From Nitrospirota bacterium (GTDB lineage: Bacteria; Nitrospirota; Thermodesulfovibrionia; Thermodesulfovibrionales; UBA6898): 33,444 nt of DNA. The stretch is from assembly GCA_021814475.1 (NCBI GenBank), contig JAKAIE010000034.1, positions 1 to 33,444 of the forward strand, read 5' to 3'. This document shows positions 25,479 to 33,444 of the stretch, one piece after another (position 1 is the first letter of the stretch; the number at the start of each line of letters is the position of its first letter). Below the pieces are notes generated by a model that was not told the DNA's origin, did no database searches, and was given only the letters and a program-made list of their open reading frames with translations. Both the position numbers and the translations under genes were made by a program.

Positions 25479-27469
25479 TCTGTCTGCAGAAGCCGGTCTT
25501 TCGCAGGCGGCCGCGAGGTGATGCCGGTGAGTTCGACCATGAACTTGACCGAGAAGTCGCCGGGACGTTTGATCGCCTCCACGTGCAGGCTCCAGCACTG
25601 ACGCGTATACTTGAGAGAAACATTCACATCCCTTAGTCCCGCCCCCTTTGCGTCATACCACAGGCTGCTGTCGATATGCGCCTCCTTCGAAAGATTGAAG
25701 CCTGCCCCTGTGGTAAAGACATTGATGTCCTCTTTCCGGTTGAACCGCTGTCCGAACGAGAGATTGACCGAAGAGACGTTCACTCCGAGATCGGAATGCA
25801 CCGAGGCGACCCGGCCGGCGTAATAGTCATAGGTGCTGTCGAGCAGGAAAGTGACAGGGGTCCGGATACCCGCCTCGATATGCAGGGGGAGAAACGGCCT
25901 GTCCCCGCCATAGGTATCAACCCCCTGGGTCATGCGCACCTCAAGCGCCTCGCTTCCCTTGATGATCCCCCTGTTGAGCAGGCTCAGTTCTATAGCAGAG
26001 GTCCTGCCGAAGAGGTCTGTCTCGTCGTAGACCGGGCCCGGGCGGGTGCTTTTCGGGGAATAGACGAAGTGGTATCTCAAGGATGGTTCCACAATATGCG
26101 TCAGGAGCGGAAAGCGGCGGATGAGACGCGTCTGGGTGATGATGTCATATTCGAAAGCGCCCCTCAGGGTATTTCCCGTGGCGTCGCCGTCATTGCTGTG
26201 GTAAAACGCATATGACGTATCCCTCAGCCCGACCGTCTGCGTCACGGTGACATCTGTGCCGAAGCGGTGCAGGAGGCGGGGATAGATGTCGAGCCTGGCG
26301 GCCGAGGCAGCGTCTTCCCGGTAAAGGTTAGCCGCCGTGACCGAGCCCCCCAGCATGAAATCGCCGACGCGGGTATAGTTCAGCACATATCCTGCCTCGG
26401 GGAGTTTCTGCGGCGTCAGGCCATTCTCCTGCTGGAGGTCTACCCGGTATTGCGAGAGGAGGTATAGCCTCGAATTATCCCTTGTCATGCTCGCCTCTCC
26501 GGTTGACTCAAGGAACCTCTGGATCCTGATCTCCCGGTAGCTGTTGAACTCGCGGTAATAGTCCTTTTCGTTGACATAGTTGATATCAAGAAACCTGCTG
26601 ATATTTCCCCTATCCCTGTCTTCATGAAGCGCACGCACCTCGAGAAAGTCCCTGTCGAGTTCCGTGTCGCGGATATGGTATGCCCACCAGGAACTCCTGA
26701 TTCCGCCCGGTTCGACAAAACGATACTCGACTCCTGTTCCGAGACCCCGTTTGCTGAAATAATCGAAGACAAAGGTTGCGTCCCTGTTTTCGGCGATCGC
26801 CCAGTAGTACGGCATATTCAGGCTGATCCCGCGGGATTTGCTATACCCGGGTATAGGGATGAGGAACCCTGTATGGCGCTCGGTATTTAGTGACGCCTGT
26901 AGATACGGGGCATAGAACACCGGGAGGTCCCTCAGCAGCAGGGAGGTGTCCCTGGCCTTGATGGTCTCGCCCATGACGGCGTTGATTTCTTTGCCCCTGA
27001 AGCACCAGTCAGGGACGGGCGTATCACAGGTGGTGAACCTCGCCTCCGGACTGTAGTAATAGTTTTCTCCTTTTTTTTCGATAGTCTTTCCCGAGAGGTG
27101 ATAGTTGTTTTTCCTGTAGAGCAGTTCGGCGTCATGGAGCCTGCCGGACTTTGCATCCAGGTTGAATTCCGCCCTGGCTGCCCTGACCGATGACTCCCGG
27201 TCGTCGTACCGGACATTCCCCGCGGCTTTCATCTCAGAGGTGTCCTCCGCATACGTGATCTCATCCGCCTTGACCACCGCATCGCCTCTCGTGACGGTGA
27301 CGTTGCCGGACATCTGGTACTCCCGTGTCTTTGCCTCATACTCCAGGCTGTCGGCGGTGATGACGGTTATCAGTTCCGCAGCGGAAGAGATCCCGGCAGA
27401 GAGCAGAAGGCAGATGGCCAGGACGATCGGGGGTAATATCTTTATGTTCATCCGTGAGCCCTGGATCAT
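25475..27469 (-). CDS. lptD: LPS-assembly protein LptD
   Basis: LptD of up to 664 residues, the outer-membrane barrel that inserts lipopolysaccharide into the outer leaflet. A signal peptide (hydrophobic IVLAICLLLSAGISSAA) is followed by an OstA/LptA-like domain (GNVTVTRGDAVVKADEITY) and a long beta-barrel. It is shorter than the E. coli protein. The mature part has Cys pairs near 148 and 156 and one near the C-terminus, so the four-Cys disulfide scheme of E. coli is not kept. The ATG at 27469 overlaps folC by ATGA; a second ATG at 27451 would give a tidier signal peptide. Confidence 0.93.
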   Translation of the reverse strand: MIQGSRMNIKILPPIVLAICLLLSAGISSAAELITVITADSLEYEAKTREYQMSGNVTVTRGDAVVKADEITYAEDTSEMKAAGNVRYDDRESSVRAARAEFNLDAKSGRLHDAELLYRKNNYHLSGKTIEKKGENYYYSPEARFTTCDTPVPDWCFRGKEINAVMGETIKARDTSLLLRDLPVFYAPYLQASLNTERHTGFLIPIPGYSKSRGISLNMPYYWAIAENRDATFVFDYFSKRGLGTGVEYRFVEPGGIRSSWWAYHIRDTELDRDFLEVRALHEDRDRGNISRFLDINYVNEKDYYREFNSYREIRIQRFLESTGEASMTRDNSRLYLLSQYRVDLQQENGLTPQKLPEAGYVLNYTRVGDFMLGGSVTAANLYREDAASAARLDIYPRLLHRFGTDVTVTQTVGLRDTSYAFYHSNDGDATGNTLRGAFEYDIITQTRLIRRFPLLTHIVEPSLRYHFVYSPKSTRPGPVYDETDLFGRTSAIELSLLNRGIIKGSEALEVRMTQGVDTYGGDRPFLPLHIEAGIRTPVTFLLDSTYDYYAGRVASVHSDLGVNVSSVNLSFGQRFNRKEDINVFTTGAGFNLSKEAHIDSSLWYDAKGAGLRDVNVSLKYTRQCWSLHVEAIKRPGDFSVKFMVELTGITSRPPAKDRLLQTD

Positions 27470-28779
27470 GCCGATTCCCGCAGCCTGGTCAGGATGCCCG
27501 TCCGGCCAAGTGCCTCGCGTGCCTCGCCGATGGTGTAGAAAGATCCTGTGATCAGGATAAGGTCTCCGTCATGCCTGAGACCCTTGGCCAGAGATATGGC
27601 CTCAGCCACGGTCGGGGCGATTTTTGCCGCATGCCCCATGGAAGTGACAAGGTTCCCGAGCGCCTCGGGGGTGGCAGCCCGACCATATGCCGGAGAGGTG
27701 ACGATGATCTCCGGGGCCAGGGGCAGAAGCGGCCCGATGATGCCGCTGATGTCCTTGTCCGCCATGACGCCGAGCACCAGGATGATTCTTTTGTATTTAG
27801 CACCCCTCAACCGGCTCAGATGACGGGCCAGTGTTTCGGCGGCGTGGGGGTTATGCGCTCCATCGATCATGACAGGAGGATCCGAGGAGACCATTTCGAG
27901 TCTGCCGGGCCAGCTGACCTGCCCAAGCCCCTTCAGGATATCGAGAACCGGCGACGGAAATTTCTGTTGTATGACCTCGGCTGTCCTGGCAGCGAGAGAG
28001 GCGTTCGTAACCTGGTGCAGACCGGCCAGCTGCAGTGCCAGCCCGGCATATTCCCTATTCCCCCGGTACGTGAAGACAGGTGCTTCGGGATCGTTCGAGG
28101 TGATCTCCGAAGAAAAATTCTCCTGATATACGGAGAGAGGCGCCTTCCGGGCTTTAGCCGCATCCCTTATCACCCTCATTGCGTCTGCCGGCTGGGCCGC
28201 AGAGATGACCGGCCGGCCTTCTTTGATGATGCCGGCCTTTTCCCTTGCGATGGAGGCGAGGGTCTCCCCGAGAAACTCGCGGTGGTCATAGTCGATCATC
28301 GTGATGACCGAGACCTCGGGGTCGATTACGTTCGTGGCGTCGAGCCTGCCTCCGAGCCCCGTCTCGATGATCGCCCAGTCCACCTCCATTTTTCTGAAAT
28401 AGAGGAATGCCATTGTCGTGACGACCTCGAAAAAGGTCGGGGAAAAATCTTCGATGCCTTCTGCCGCGCGCCTGACCTCGCCGGCGAGGTCGACGACCTC
28501 CTGTTCGGAGATCTCTTCTCCGTTTATCCGTATACGTTCCGTGAAGCTGATCAGGTGGGGTGAGGTGAAGAGCCCTGTCCGGAGACCGCCTGTCCTCAGG
28601 ATCGACTCGAGCATCGCAGACGTCGACCCCTTCCCGTTTGTTCCTGCGACATGTACGCAACGGAAGCTCCGGTGGGGTTCGCCGAACGCGGTCATCAGCC
28701 TCCTCATATTATCGAGGCCGAACTTCATACCGAACTTCTGGAGGCCGTACAGGTAGCCGATCGAATCCTGATAGCTCAT
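27466..28779 (-). CDS. folC: Dihydrofolate synthase / folylpolyglutamate synthase
   Basis: FolC of 437 residues, a Mur-ligase-fold enzyme adding glutamate to dihydropteroate and folates. The P-loop GTNGKGS is at 46-52, and LFTSPHLISFTERIRING, GLGGRLDATN and the C-terminal DGAHNPHA motif are all present. It overlaps accD upstream and lptD downstream by four bases each. The accD-folC pair is a classical arrangement. Confidence 0.97.
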   Translation of the reverse strand: MSYQDSIGYLYGLQKFGMKFGLDNMRRLMTAFGEPHRSFRCVHVAGTNGKGSTSAMLESILRTGGLRTGLFTSPHLISFTERIRINGEEISEQEVVDLAGEVRRAAEGIEDFSPTFFEVVTTMAFLYFRKMEVDWAIIETGLGGRLDATNVIDPEVSVITMIDYDHREFLGETLASIAREKAGIIKEGRPVISAAQPADAMRVIRDAAKARKAPLSVYQENFSSEITSNDPEAPVFTYRGNREYAGLALQLAGLHQVTNASLAARTAEVIQQKFPSPVLDILKGLGQVSWPGRLEMVSSDPPVMIDGAHNPHAAETLARHLSRLRGAKYKRIILVLGVMADKDISGIIGPLLPLAPEIIVTSPAYGRAATPEALGNLVTSMGHAAKIAPTVAEAISLAKGLRHDGDLILITGSFYTIGEAREALGRTGILTRLRESA

Positions 28780-29609
28780 GCGAGGATTTCGATTACCCTG
28801 GCGAGAGTCTGCTTGATATCCTTCCTGTCAACGATCCTGTCGATGAAGCCGTGTTCGAGCAGGAATTCCGCCCGCTGGAAGTCATCGGGGAGCTGCTGTT
28901 TGATCGTCTGTTCGATCACGTTTCTGCCTGCGAACCCTATGAGGCTCCTCGGCTCTGCCAGGATGACGTCCCCGAGCATCGCGAAGCTCGCGGTCACCCC
29001 GCCGAAGGTCGGGTCGGCCAGGACCGAGATATAAAGGTTGCCGCTGTCCCGCATCCTGCCGATCGCTGCCGAGACCCGCGCCATCTGCATGAGGGAGAAT
29101 ATGCCCTCCTGCATGCGAGCCCCGCCCGAGGACGCGAAGGTGATGAGCGGACGCTTCATCTCGATCGCCGTCTCGGCAGATCTGACGATCTTTTCGCCGA
29201 CGACCGATCCCATGCTCCCCCCGATGAACGCGAAGTCCATCACCACCACGACGACAGGGATGCCGTTGACTGTAGCCTCCCCCGAAAGGGCCGCGTCGGA
29301 GAGGCCGCTCTTCTTCATGTTCTCCTGCAGTTTCTCCTTGTACGGGATCTTGTCCCTGAACTCGAGGGGATCGGCCGAGGCAAGCTCTGCGTTCGTCTCG
29401 ACAAAACTGCCCTCGTCGACGACAAAGCTGAGCCGCTCCCGCGCGCTTATCCTGAAATGGTAGTTGCACTTCGGGCAGATCTTGAGGTTCTTGTCGATCT
29501 CCTTGCGGTAGATGATCTCCTTGCAGCTGTCGCATTTGACCCAGAGCCCTTCCGGGATCTTCACCTTCTTGTCAGTCTTCGTTTCCTTGCCTTTTTTAAA
29601 CCATGCCAT
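28776..29609 (-). CDS. accD: Acetyl-CoA carboxylase carboxyltransferase subunit beta
   Basis: AccD of 277 residues, which with AccA transfers carboxyl from biotin to acetyl-CoA to make malonyl-CoA. A four-Cys zinc ribbon (C26, C29, C45, C48) precedes the crotonase-like domain with SSGGARMQEGIFSLMQMA and GGVTASFAMLGD. The frame is open far upstream (to 29888), but that part is antisense to the MBL gene; ATG 29609 gives the usual MAWFKKG start. No Shine-Dalgarno is obvious. accA is not in this window. Confidence 0.97.
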   Translation of the reverse strand: MAWFKKGKETKTDKKVKIPEGLWVKCDSCKEIIYRKEIDKNLKICPKCNYHFRISARERLSFVVDEGSFVETNAELASADPLEFRDKIPYKEKLQENMKKSGLSDAALSGEATVNGIPVVVVVMDFAFIGGSMGSVVGEKIVRSAETAIEMKRPLITFASSGGARMQEGIFSLMQMARVSAAIGRMRDSGNLYISVLADPTFGGVTASFAMLGDVILAEPRSLIGFAGRNVIEQTIKQQLPDDFQRAEFLLEHGFIDRIVDRKDIKQTLARVIEILA

Positions 29610-29629
29610 ATATTTGAAATGCCGCGCCC

Positions 29630-30391
29630 TTAAATCCGGTACGAACGTCCGTCCTGCAGCATCTCGATCTGCTGCATCCTGATCCGGGCCAGCTCCTTTC
29701 TGATCTGTTTTATGAACTGCGGTTTCGGGTGCGTGATGAATATCTTCCGGGGGGTCTCTTTCATCTTGCCGATTTCCCCGACGAGCATTGCAGGCGTGAG
29801 GTGTCCTGTCTTGATTGCCAGGTCCTCCATCGCGTTGGGGAACGAGACCTCGATGACCAGGGCATCCACACTCCCCGCCTTCTCCCATATGCGGAAGGTC
29901 GGGCCGGTGTCGCCCGTGTATAGAAGACTTTTCCCCTTAGCGTCCCTGACCAGGTATCCGACCGCCGGCACCGTATGATCCACGGGAAACGCCCTGATCG
30001 CGTATTCTTCGATCCTGAAGGTCCTGCCGGGGGTCACCTGCCTGAGCCTGATGACAGGGGCGATCGACGTCGATATCTTTGTGAAGTCCGGCCATATCCT
30101 GTTGTTCAGAAGGTTTTTCCTGAGAGACTGAAGCGTCTCCTTTATGCCATAGAGCATGATGCTCTGCCTGCCGTTTGCGATGATCACGTTGTCCGCCAGA
30201 AAAGGTATCCCCTTGATATGGTCGAGGTGGGAATGCGTGATCAGGATATTCCTGACCGACAGCTGCTCGGCGGCCGAAAGCTTCGCCCCGATCGTCCCTG
30301 CATCGAGCATGATACGCTTGTCCAGCAGAAATGCCGGCGGGTTATATCCGGGGAACTCGGCCCCGGCACTGCCCAGGACCTTCAGAATCAC
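29630..30391 (-). CDS. MBL-fold hydrolase resembling class II cyclic-nucleotide phosphodiesterases
   Basis: A 253-residue metallo-beta-lactamase-fold protein. It has the metal motif HSHLDH (53-58) followed by IKGIPFLADN, which resembles the class II cyclic nucleotide phosphodiesterase signature, a later TGDTGP motif, and the conserved VIEVSFPN and KTGHLTP segments. It probably cleaves a phosphodiester, possibly cAMP or a related nucleotide; the substrate is inferred from resemblance only. The start overlaps the end of the GAF/HD-GYP gene by ATGA, so the two are coupled. Confidence 0.85.
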   Translation of the reverse strand: MILKVLGSAGAEFPGYNPPAFLLDKRIMLDAGTIGAKLSAAEQLSVRNILITHSHLDHIKGIPFLADNVIIANGRQSIMLYGIKETLQSLRKNLLNNRIWPDFTKISTSIAPVIRLRQVTPGRTFRIEEYAIRAFPVDHTVPAVGYLVRDAKGKSLLYTGDTGPTFRIWEKAGSVDALVIEVSFPNAMEDLAIKTGHLTPAMLVGEIGKMKETPRKIFITHPKPQFIKQIRKELARIRMQQIEMLQDGRSYRI

Positions 30392-31482
30392 GATGCCTCC
30401 ACGGACGATTCCATGCAGCGTACGAACTGGCCGACGATCTCGCCGTCGAACTGGGTCCCAGAATGCCTGAGGAGCTCGTTGACCGCGGTCTTCGCATCCA
30501 TCGCCTTCCTGTAGGGCCTGTCCGTTGTCATTGCATCGAAGGTGTCGGCTACGGCGATCACGCGGGCGATCAGGGGGATTTCCTCACCCCGCAGCCCGTC
30601 CGGATAGCCTGTCCCGTCGTACCTCTCGTGGTGGCCTCTGACGCCGGGGATGACGTGGCTGAGCTTCCGTACATGACTGAGGATCTCAGAGCCGAATTCT
30701 GCATGGCGGTTCATGATCAGCGCCTCTTCCCTGTCGAGCCGGTCGTTTTTCAGAAGGATCGAGTCCCTGACCCCGATCTTCCCTATGTCATGGAGAATCG
30801 CCGCCAGCCTGAGAGCCTCCATCACCTCTCCGGAGAGTCCCATCATACGTCCTATCTCGACGCTGTAGTTCATGACCCGCTGCGTGTGCCCCCCCGTGTA
30901 TGGGTCCCTCTTTTCGATCGTCTCGGCGAGGGCCTGCGAGGTGTCGTAAAAGGTCTCCTTCAGTTCACGGTAGAGGTTCGCATTTTCGATCGCAGTGGCC
31001 ACCTGGTTCGCCAGGGCCGAGAGGACGTCTCTGTCCTGCTCATCGAAGAGGCCCTCCTTTTTGTTTATCGCCTCGAGCACTCCGAGCATGCGGTCCTTTG
31101 TCCTGACAGGGACGCAGACCATGCTTCTCGTCTCGAACGCGCTCTTCCTGTCGGCATCCCTGAAAAACCTGGGGTCAGAGAGGGTGTCGTTGACGATCAG
31201 GGGCTGGTTCTGCTCTGCGACCCACCCTGCGATTCCCTGCCCCTTCGCGAGCCTGATCTCCTTGAGTATTTCACCCGTGTCGCCGAGCGCCACCTCGAAA
31301 AAAAGTTCTCCGTTATGGGAATCGATCAGCAGAAGGCTTCCTGTTTCAGCCTGGACCAGAGTGGTGGCGGCCTCGATCGCCCTGCGCCGGATCTCCTGCG
31401 TATCGAGGGTCGAGGTGATCAGGGATGAGAGTTCCATGAGGGTGGTCAGCTGAGCCACCCTCCGGTGACGTTCTCCATTCAC
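30388..31482 (-). CDS. GAF/HD-GYP cyclic di-GMP phosphodiesterase
   Basis: A soluble 364-residue protein: GAF sensor domain (about residues 12-170), a helical connector, and an HD-GYP domain. All usual features are intact: H231-D232 in HDIGKIGV, HHERYDGTGYPDGLRG at 284-299, and VADTFDAMTTDRPYR at 311-325. It should therefore hydrolyse c-di-GMP when the GAF domain allows. It overlaps trpA upstream and the MBL gene downstream by four bases each, embedding a second-messenger enzyme in a biosynthetic operon. Confidence 0.93.
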   Translation of the reverse strand: MNGERHRRVAQLTTLMELSSLITSTLDTQEIRRRAIEAATTLVQAETGSLLLIDSHNGELFFEVALGDTGEILKEIRLAKGQGIAGWVAEQNQPLIVNDTLSDPRFFRDADRKSAFETRSMVCVPVRTKDRMLGVLEAINKKEGLFDEQDRDVLSALANQVATAIENANLYRELKETFYDTSQALAETIEKRDPYTGGHTQRVMNYSVEIGRMMGLSGEVMEALRLAAILHDIGKIGVRDSILLKNDRLDREEALIMNRHAEFGSEILSHVRKLSHVIPGVRGHHERYDGTGYPDGLRGEEIPLIARVIAVADTFDAMTTDRPYRKAMDAKTAVNELLRHSGTQFDGEIVGQFVRCMESSVEAS

Positions 31483-32258
31483 CGGATCGCGTTCCTCAGG
31501 GACATGAGATAGCCCCTGATCCGGCTATCCTCATCTTCGGCCTGCCTGACGATCGCGCTCCCGACGATGACGCCGTCGGCAAAGCGTGCTACGGCAGAGG
31601 CCTCTTCCGGAGTCGACACGCCGAATCCGACGGCGACAGGAGTGCTACAGTGTTTCCTGATCTCCGCGATATGAGATTCTATCGACGCGTCCATCGAGAG
31701 GTTCGCGCCGGTGATGCCCGTCATCGAGACATAGTAGATGAAGCCGCGGGCCGCCTTCGTCACGATCCGGATCCTCTCCTCCGTCGACGTCGGGGCAAGC
31801 AGGAAGATGGTGCTTATCCCGTTCTTCCGGCAATGACCGATCAGGTCCTTCGCCTCGTCAGGAGGGAGGTCCGGCACGATGATTCCGTCGACCCCGGCAG
31901 AGGCTGCATCGCGTGCAAACCTCTCTTCGCCGTACTTGAATACGGGGTTGTAGTAGGTCATCAGGATTATCGGTATCTGCGTCGTCTTTCTCAGGTCCGA
32001 GACGAAGTCGATTACCCTGCGCAGAGCAACCCCCTGTGCAAGGGCGGTCTGAGCCGCCTTCTGGATAGTCGGGCCGTCCGCAAGGGGGTCTGAAAACGGC
32101 ACGCCGAGTTCAATGATGTCCGCCCCGCATTCTTCGAGAATCCCGACCAGCTGCCTTGTCCGGTCGAGGGTCGGATGTCCTGTCATGAGATAGGGGATGA
32201 AGGCCTTTCCTCCTCTGCCGAGGATCTCCCTGAATTTTCTGTCGACCCGCGAGTTCAT
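31479..32258 (-). CDS. trpA: Tryptophan synthase alpha chain
   Basis: TrpA of 259 residues, a TIM barrel that splits indole-3-glycerol phosphate into indole, which is channelled to TrpB. The catalytic residues E50 and D61 lie in [19 protein letters not shown]. The loop [11 protein letters not shown] and the phosphate site [13 protein letters not shown] are present. It is coupled by ATGA overlaps to trpB upstream and to the GAF/HD-GYP gene downstream. Confidence 0.98.
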   Translation of the reverse strand: MNSRVDRKFREILGRGGKAFIPYLMTGHPTLDRTRQLVGILEECGADIIELGVPFSDPLADGPTIQKAAQTALAQGVALRRVIDFVSDLRKTTQIPIILMTYYNPVFKYGEERFARDAASAGVDGIIVPDLPPDEAKDLIGHCRKNGISTIFLLAPTSTEERIRIVTKAARGFIYYVSMTGITGANLSMDASIESHIAEIRKHCSTPVAVGFGVSTPEEASAVARFADGVIVGSAIVRQAEDEDSRIRGYLMSLRNAIR

Positions 32259-33444
32259 AGTTCGATCCCCTTTATGCGCGCAACGTGCTGTACATCCTTG
32301 TCGCCGCGTCCCGAGAGGTTCACGATGACGACTGTCTCCTTCGGCAACGACGGCGCCAGCCTGATCGCCTCGGCCAGGGCATGGGAGGATTCGAGCGCAG
32401 GGATGATCCCCTCGGTCTTCGACAGCATCTCGAAGGCCTCAAGGGCTTTGTCGTCGGTTGCATAGGTATATTCGACCCGTCCCGAGTCCTTGAGAAAGGC
32501 GTGTTCCGGACCGACTGATGCGTAGTCGAGACCCGCGGAGACGGAATGCGTGCCGAGGACGTTGCCGTTGTCGTCCTGGAGGAGGTAGCTCTTCGTCCCC
32601 TGGAGTACGCCTATCGAGCCTCCGGCAAAACGCGCGGCGTGCTCGCCGCTTGCGATGCCCTTTCCTCCCGCCTCGACCCCGATCATCCTCACTTCGGCAT
32701 GCCCGAGAAATTCGTTGAAGAGTCCGATCGCGTTGCTGCCCCCGCCGACGCAGGCTATGAGACAGTCGGGGAGCCTGCCCTCGACGGCCATGATCTGCTT
32801 TTTGGCCTCTTTGCCGATGACCGACTGGAAGTCCCGGACCATCATCGGGAAGGGGTGAGGTCCGAAGACCGTGCCCATCACGTAGTGGGTCGATCTGACG
32901 TTCGTCGTCCAGTCCCTCAGACCTTCGTTGATCGCATCCTTGAGCGTCCTGGACCCGGTCGATACCTCGACCACCCTGGCCCCGAGCAGCTTCATCCTGA
33001 AGACGTTCAGTGACTGCCTGGCGATATCGTCGGACCCCATGTAGATCTCGCATGAAAGCCCGGTGAGTGCTGCGCCGGTTGCGGTCGCCACTCCGTGCTG
33101 GCCTGCTCCGGTCTCGGCGATCAGCCGCTTCTTCCCCATGCTTTTTGCGAGGAGGGCCTGGCCGATTGCGTTATTGATCTTGTGGGCGCCTGTATGGGCC
33201 AGGTCTTCCCGCTTAAGGTAGATCTTCGGTCCCCCGAGATGGGCCGTAAGCCGTTTTGCAAAGTACAGCGGCGTCGGTCTTCCGATATACGCCTCCTGGA
33301 GGTGGGCGAGCTCCTGCAGAAACCCGCGGTCTTTCCTGAGGGCTGCATAGGCTGATTCGAGTTCGGTGAGGGCAGGCATCAGCGTCTCGGGAGCGAACCT
33401 CCCGCCGTAGGGGCCGAAATAGCCCTTCTTATCAGGTAATCTTT
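32255..33444 (-). CDS. trpB: Tryptophan synthase beta chain (5' end beyond right edge)
   Basis: TrpB, the PLP enzyme that joins indole and serine. The first internal ATG is at 33379, but the frame stays open upstream to the window edge and encodes [20 protein letters not shown], the conserved N-terminus, so the true start lies just beyond 33444. The PLP lysine is in the HTGAHKINN motif, and GGGSNAIG forms the phosphate-binding loop. It belongs to the TrpB1 type that pairs with TrpA. Confidence 0.97.
   Translation of the reverse strand, partial: RLPDKKGYFGPYGGRFAPETLMPALTELESAYAALRKDRGFLQELAHLQEAYIGRPTPLYFAKRLTAHLGGPKIYLKREDLAHTGAHKINNAIGQALLAKSMGKKRLIAETGAGQHGVATATGAALTGLSCEIYMGSDDIARQSLNVFRMKLLGARVVEVSTGSRTLKDAINEGLRDWTTNVRSTHYVMGTVFGPHPFPMMVRDFQSVIGKEAKKQIMAVEGRLPDCLIACVGGGSNAIGLFNEFLGHAEVRMIGVEAGGKGIASGEHAARFAGGSIGVLQGTKSYLLQDDNGNVLGTHSVSAGLDYASVGPEHAFLKDSGRVEYTYATDDKALEAFEMLSKTEGIIPALESSHALAEAIRLAPSLPKETVVIVNLSGRGDKDVQHVARIKGIEL

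Noticed and set aside
27454..28563. 369-codon + strand frame opposite folC, and similar ones at 28638-29633 and 30331-31428
   Set aside because: All are mirror images of well-identified minus-strand genes (folC, accD, GAF/HD-GYP) and show no family motif.
29610..29888. N-terminal extension of the accD frame by 93 codons
   Set aside because: The extension is antisense-like low-complexity sequence within the MBL gene region; ATG 29609 gives the normal AccD start.

Overview
The window is a gene-dense chromosomal segment from a Gram-negative, moderately GC-rich bacterium. An LPS-assembly protein (LptD) shows that an outer membrane is present. A single-copy groESL operon under a CIRCE operator, Cys-rich zinc forms of several ribosomal proteins, c-di-GMP-type HD-GYP proteins and the general protein flavour suggest Nitrospirota, or a neighbouring lineage such as Desulfobacterota. 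That placement is inference; no rRNA is present to confirm it.

Region 1 (1-14633, + strand) is the fused str/S10/spc/alpha translation superoperon. It runs: tail of tuf, then rpsJ-rplC-rplD-rplW-rplB-rpsS-rplV-rpsC-rplP-rpmC-rpsQ-rplN-rplX-rplE-rpsN-rpsH-rplF-rplR-rpsE-rpmD-rplO-secY-map-infA-rpmJ-rpsM-rpsK-rpsD-rpoA-rplQ. The usual adk between secY and map is missing. A near-consensus sigma70 promoter lies directly against the infA start codon, and a terminator-like hairpin separates rpsD from rpoA. After rplQ comes a tiny membrane-protein gene. Its in-frame TGA is followed by a bacterial-SECIS-like hairpin and 15 more coding-looking codons that end two bases before a strong bidirectional terminator. 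I regard this candidate mini-selenoprotein as the most interesting feature of the window.

Region 2 (14643-17684) holds signalling and membrane genes: a minus-strand membrane-anchored GAF-HD-GYP protein with its own promoter, then a + strand rhomboid protease overlapping a zinc-ribbon/pseudo-receiver protein. Region 3 (17777-19880) is groES-groEL with promoter, perfect CIRCE and terminator. Region 4 (19928-22145) is mltG (cell wall), ispG (isoprenoids) and an orphan 52-residue HicB-like protein coupled to ispG.

Region 5 (25478-22295, minus strand) is rpmE with its own promoter and terminator, then yqhQ/DUF1385-prfA-prmC: release factor RF1 beside the methylase that modifies it. Region 6 (33444-25475, minus strand) is a tightly coupled operon trpB-trpA-GAF/HD-GYP-MBL phosphodiesterase-like-accD-folC-lptD. 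Five of its six junctions are 4-base ATGA overlaps. trpB runs off the right edge.

No stretch of more than about 190 bases lacks a gene. The four largest gaps are 14453-14642 (mini-gene and terminator), 17685-17869 (groES promoter and CIRCE), 15957-16116 (HD-GYP promoter and a small hairpin) and 22146-22294 (convergent gap, nothing convincing). I see no tRNA, rRNA, CRISPR array, insertion sequence or prophage.
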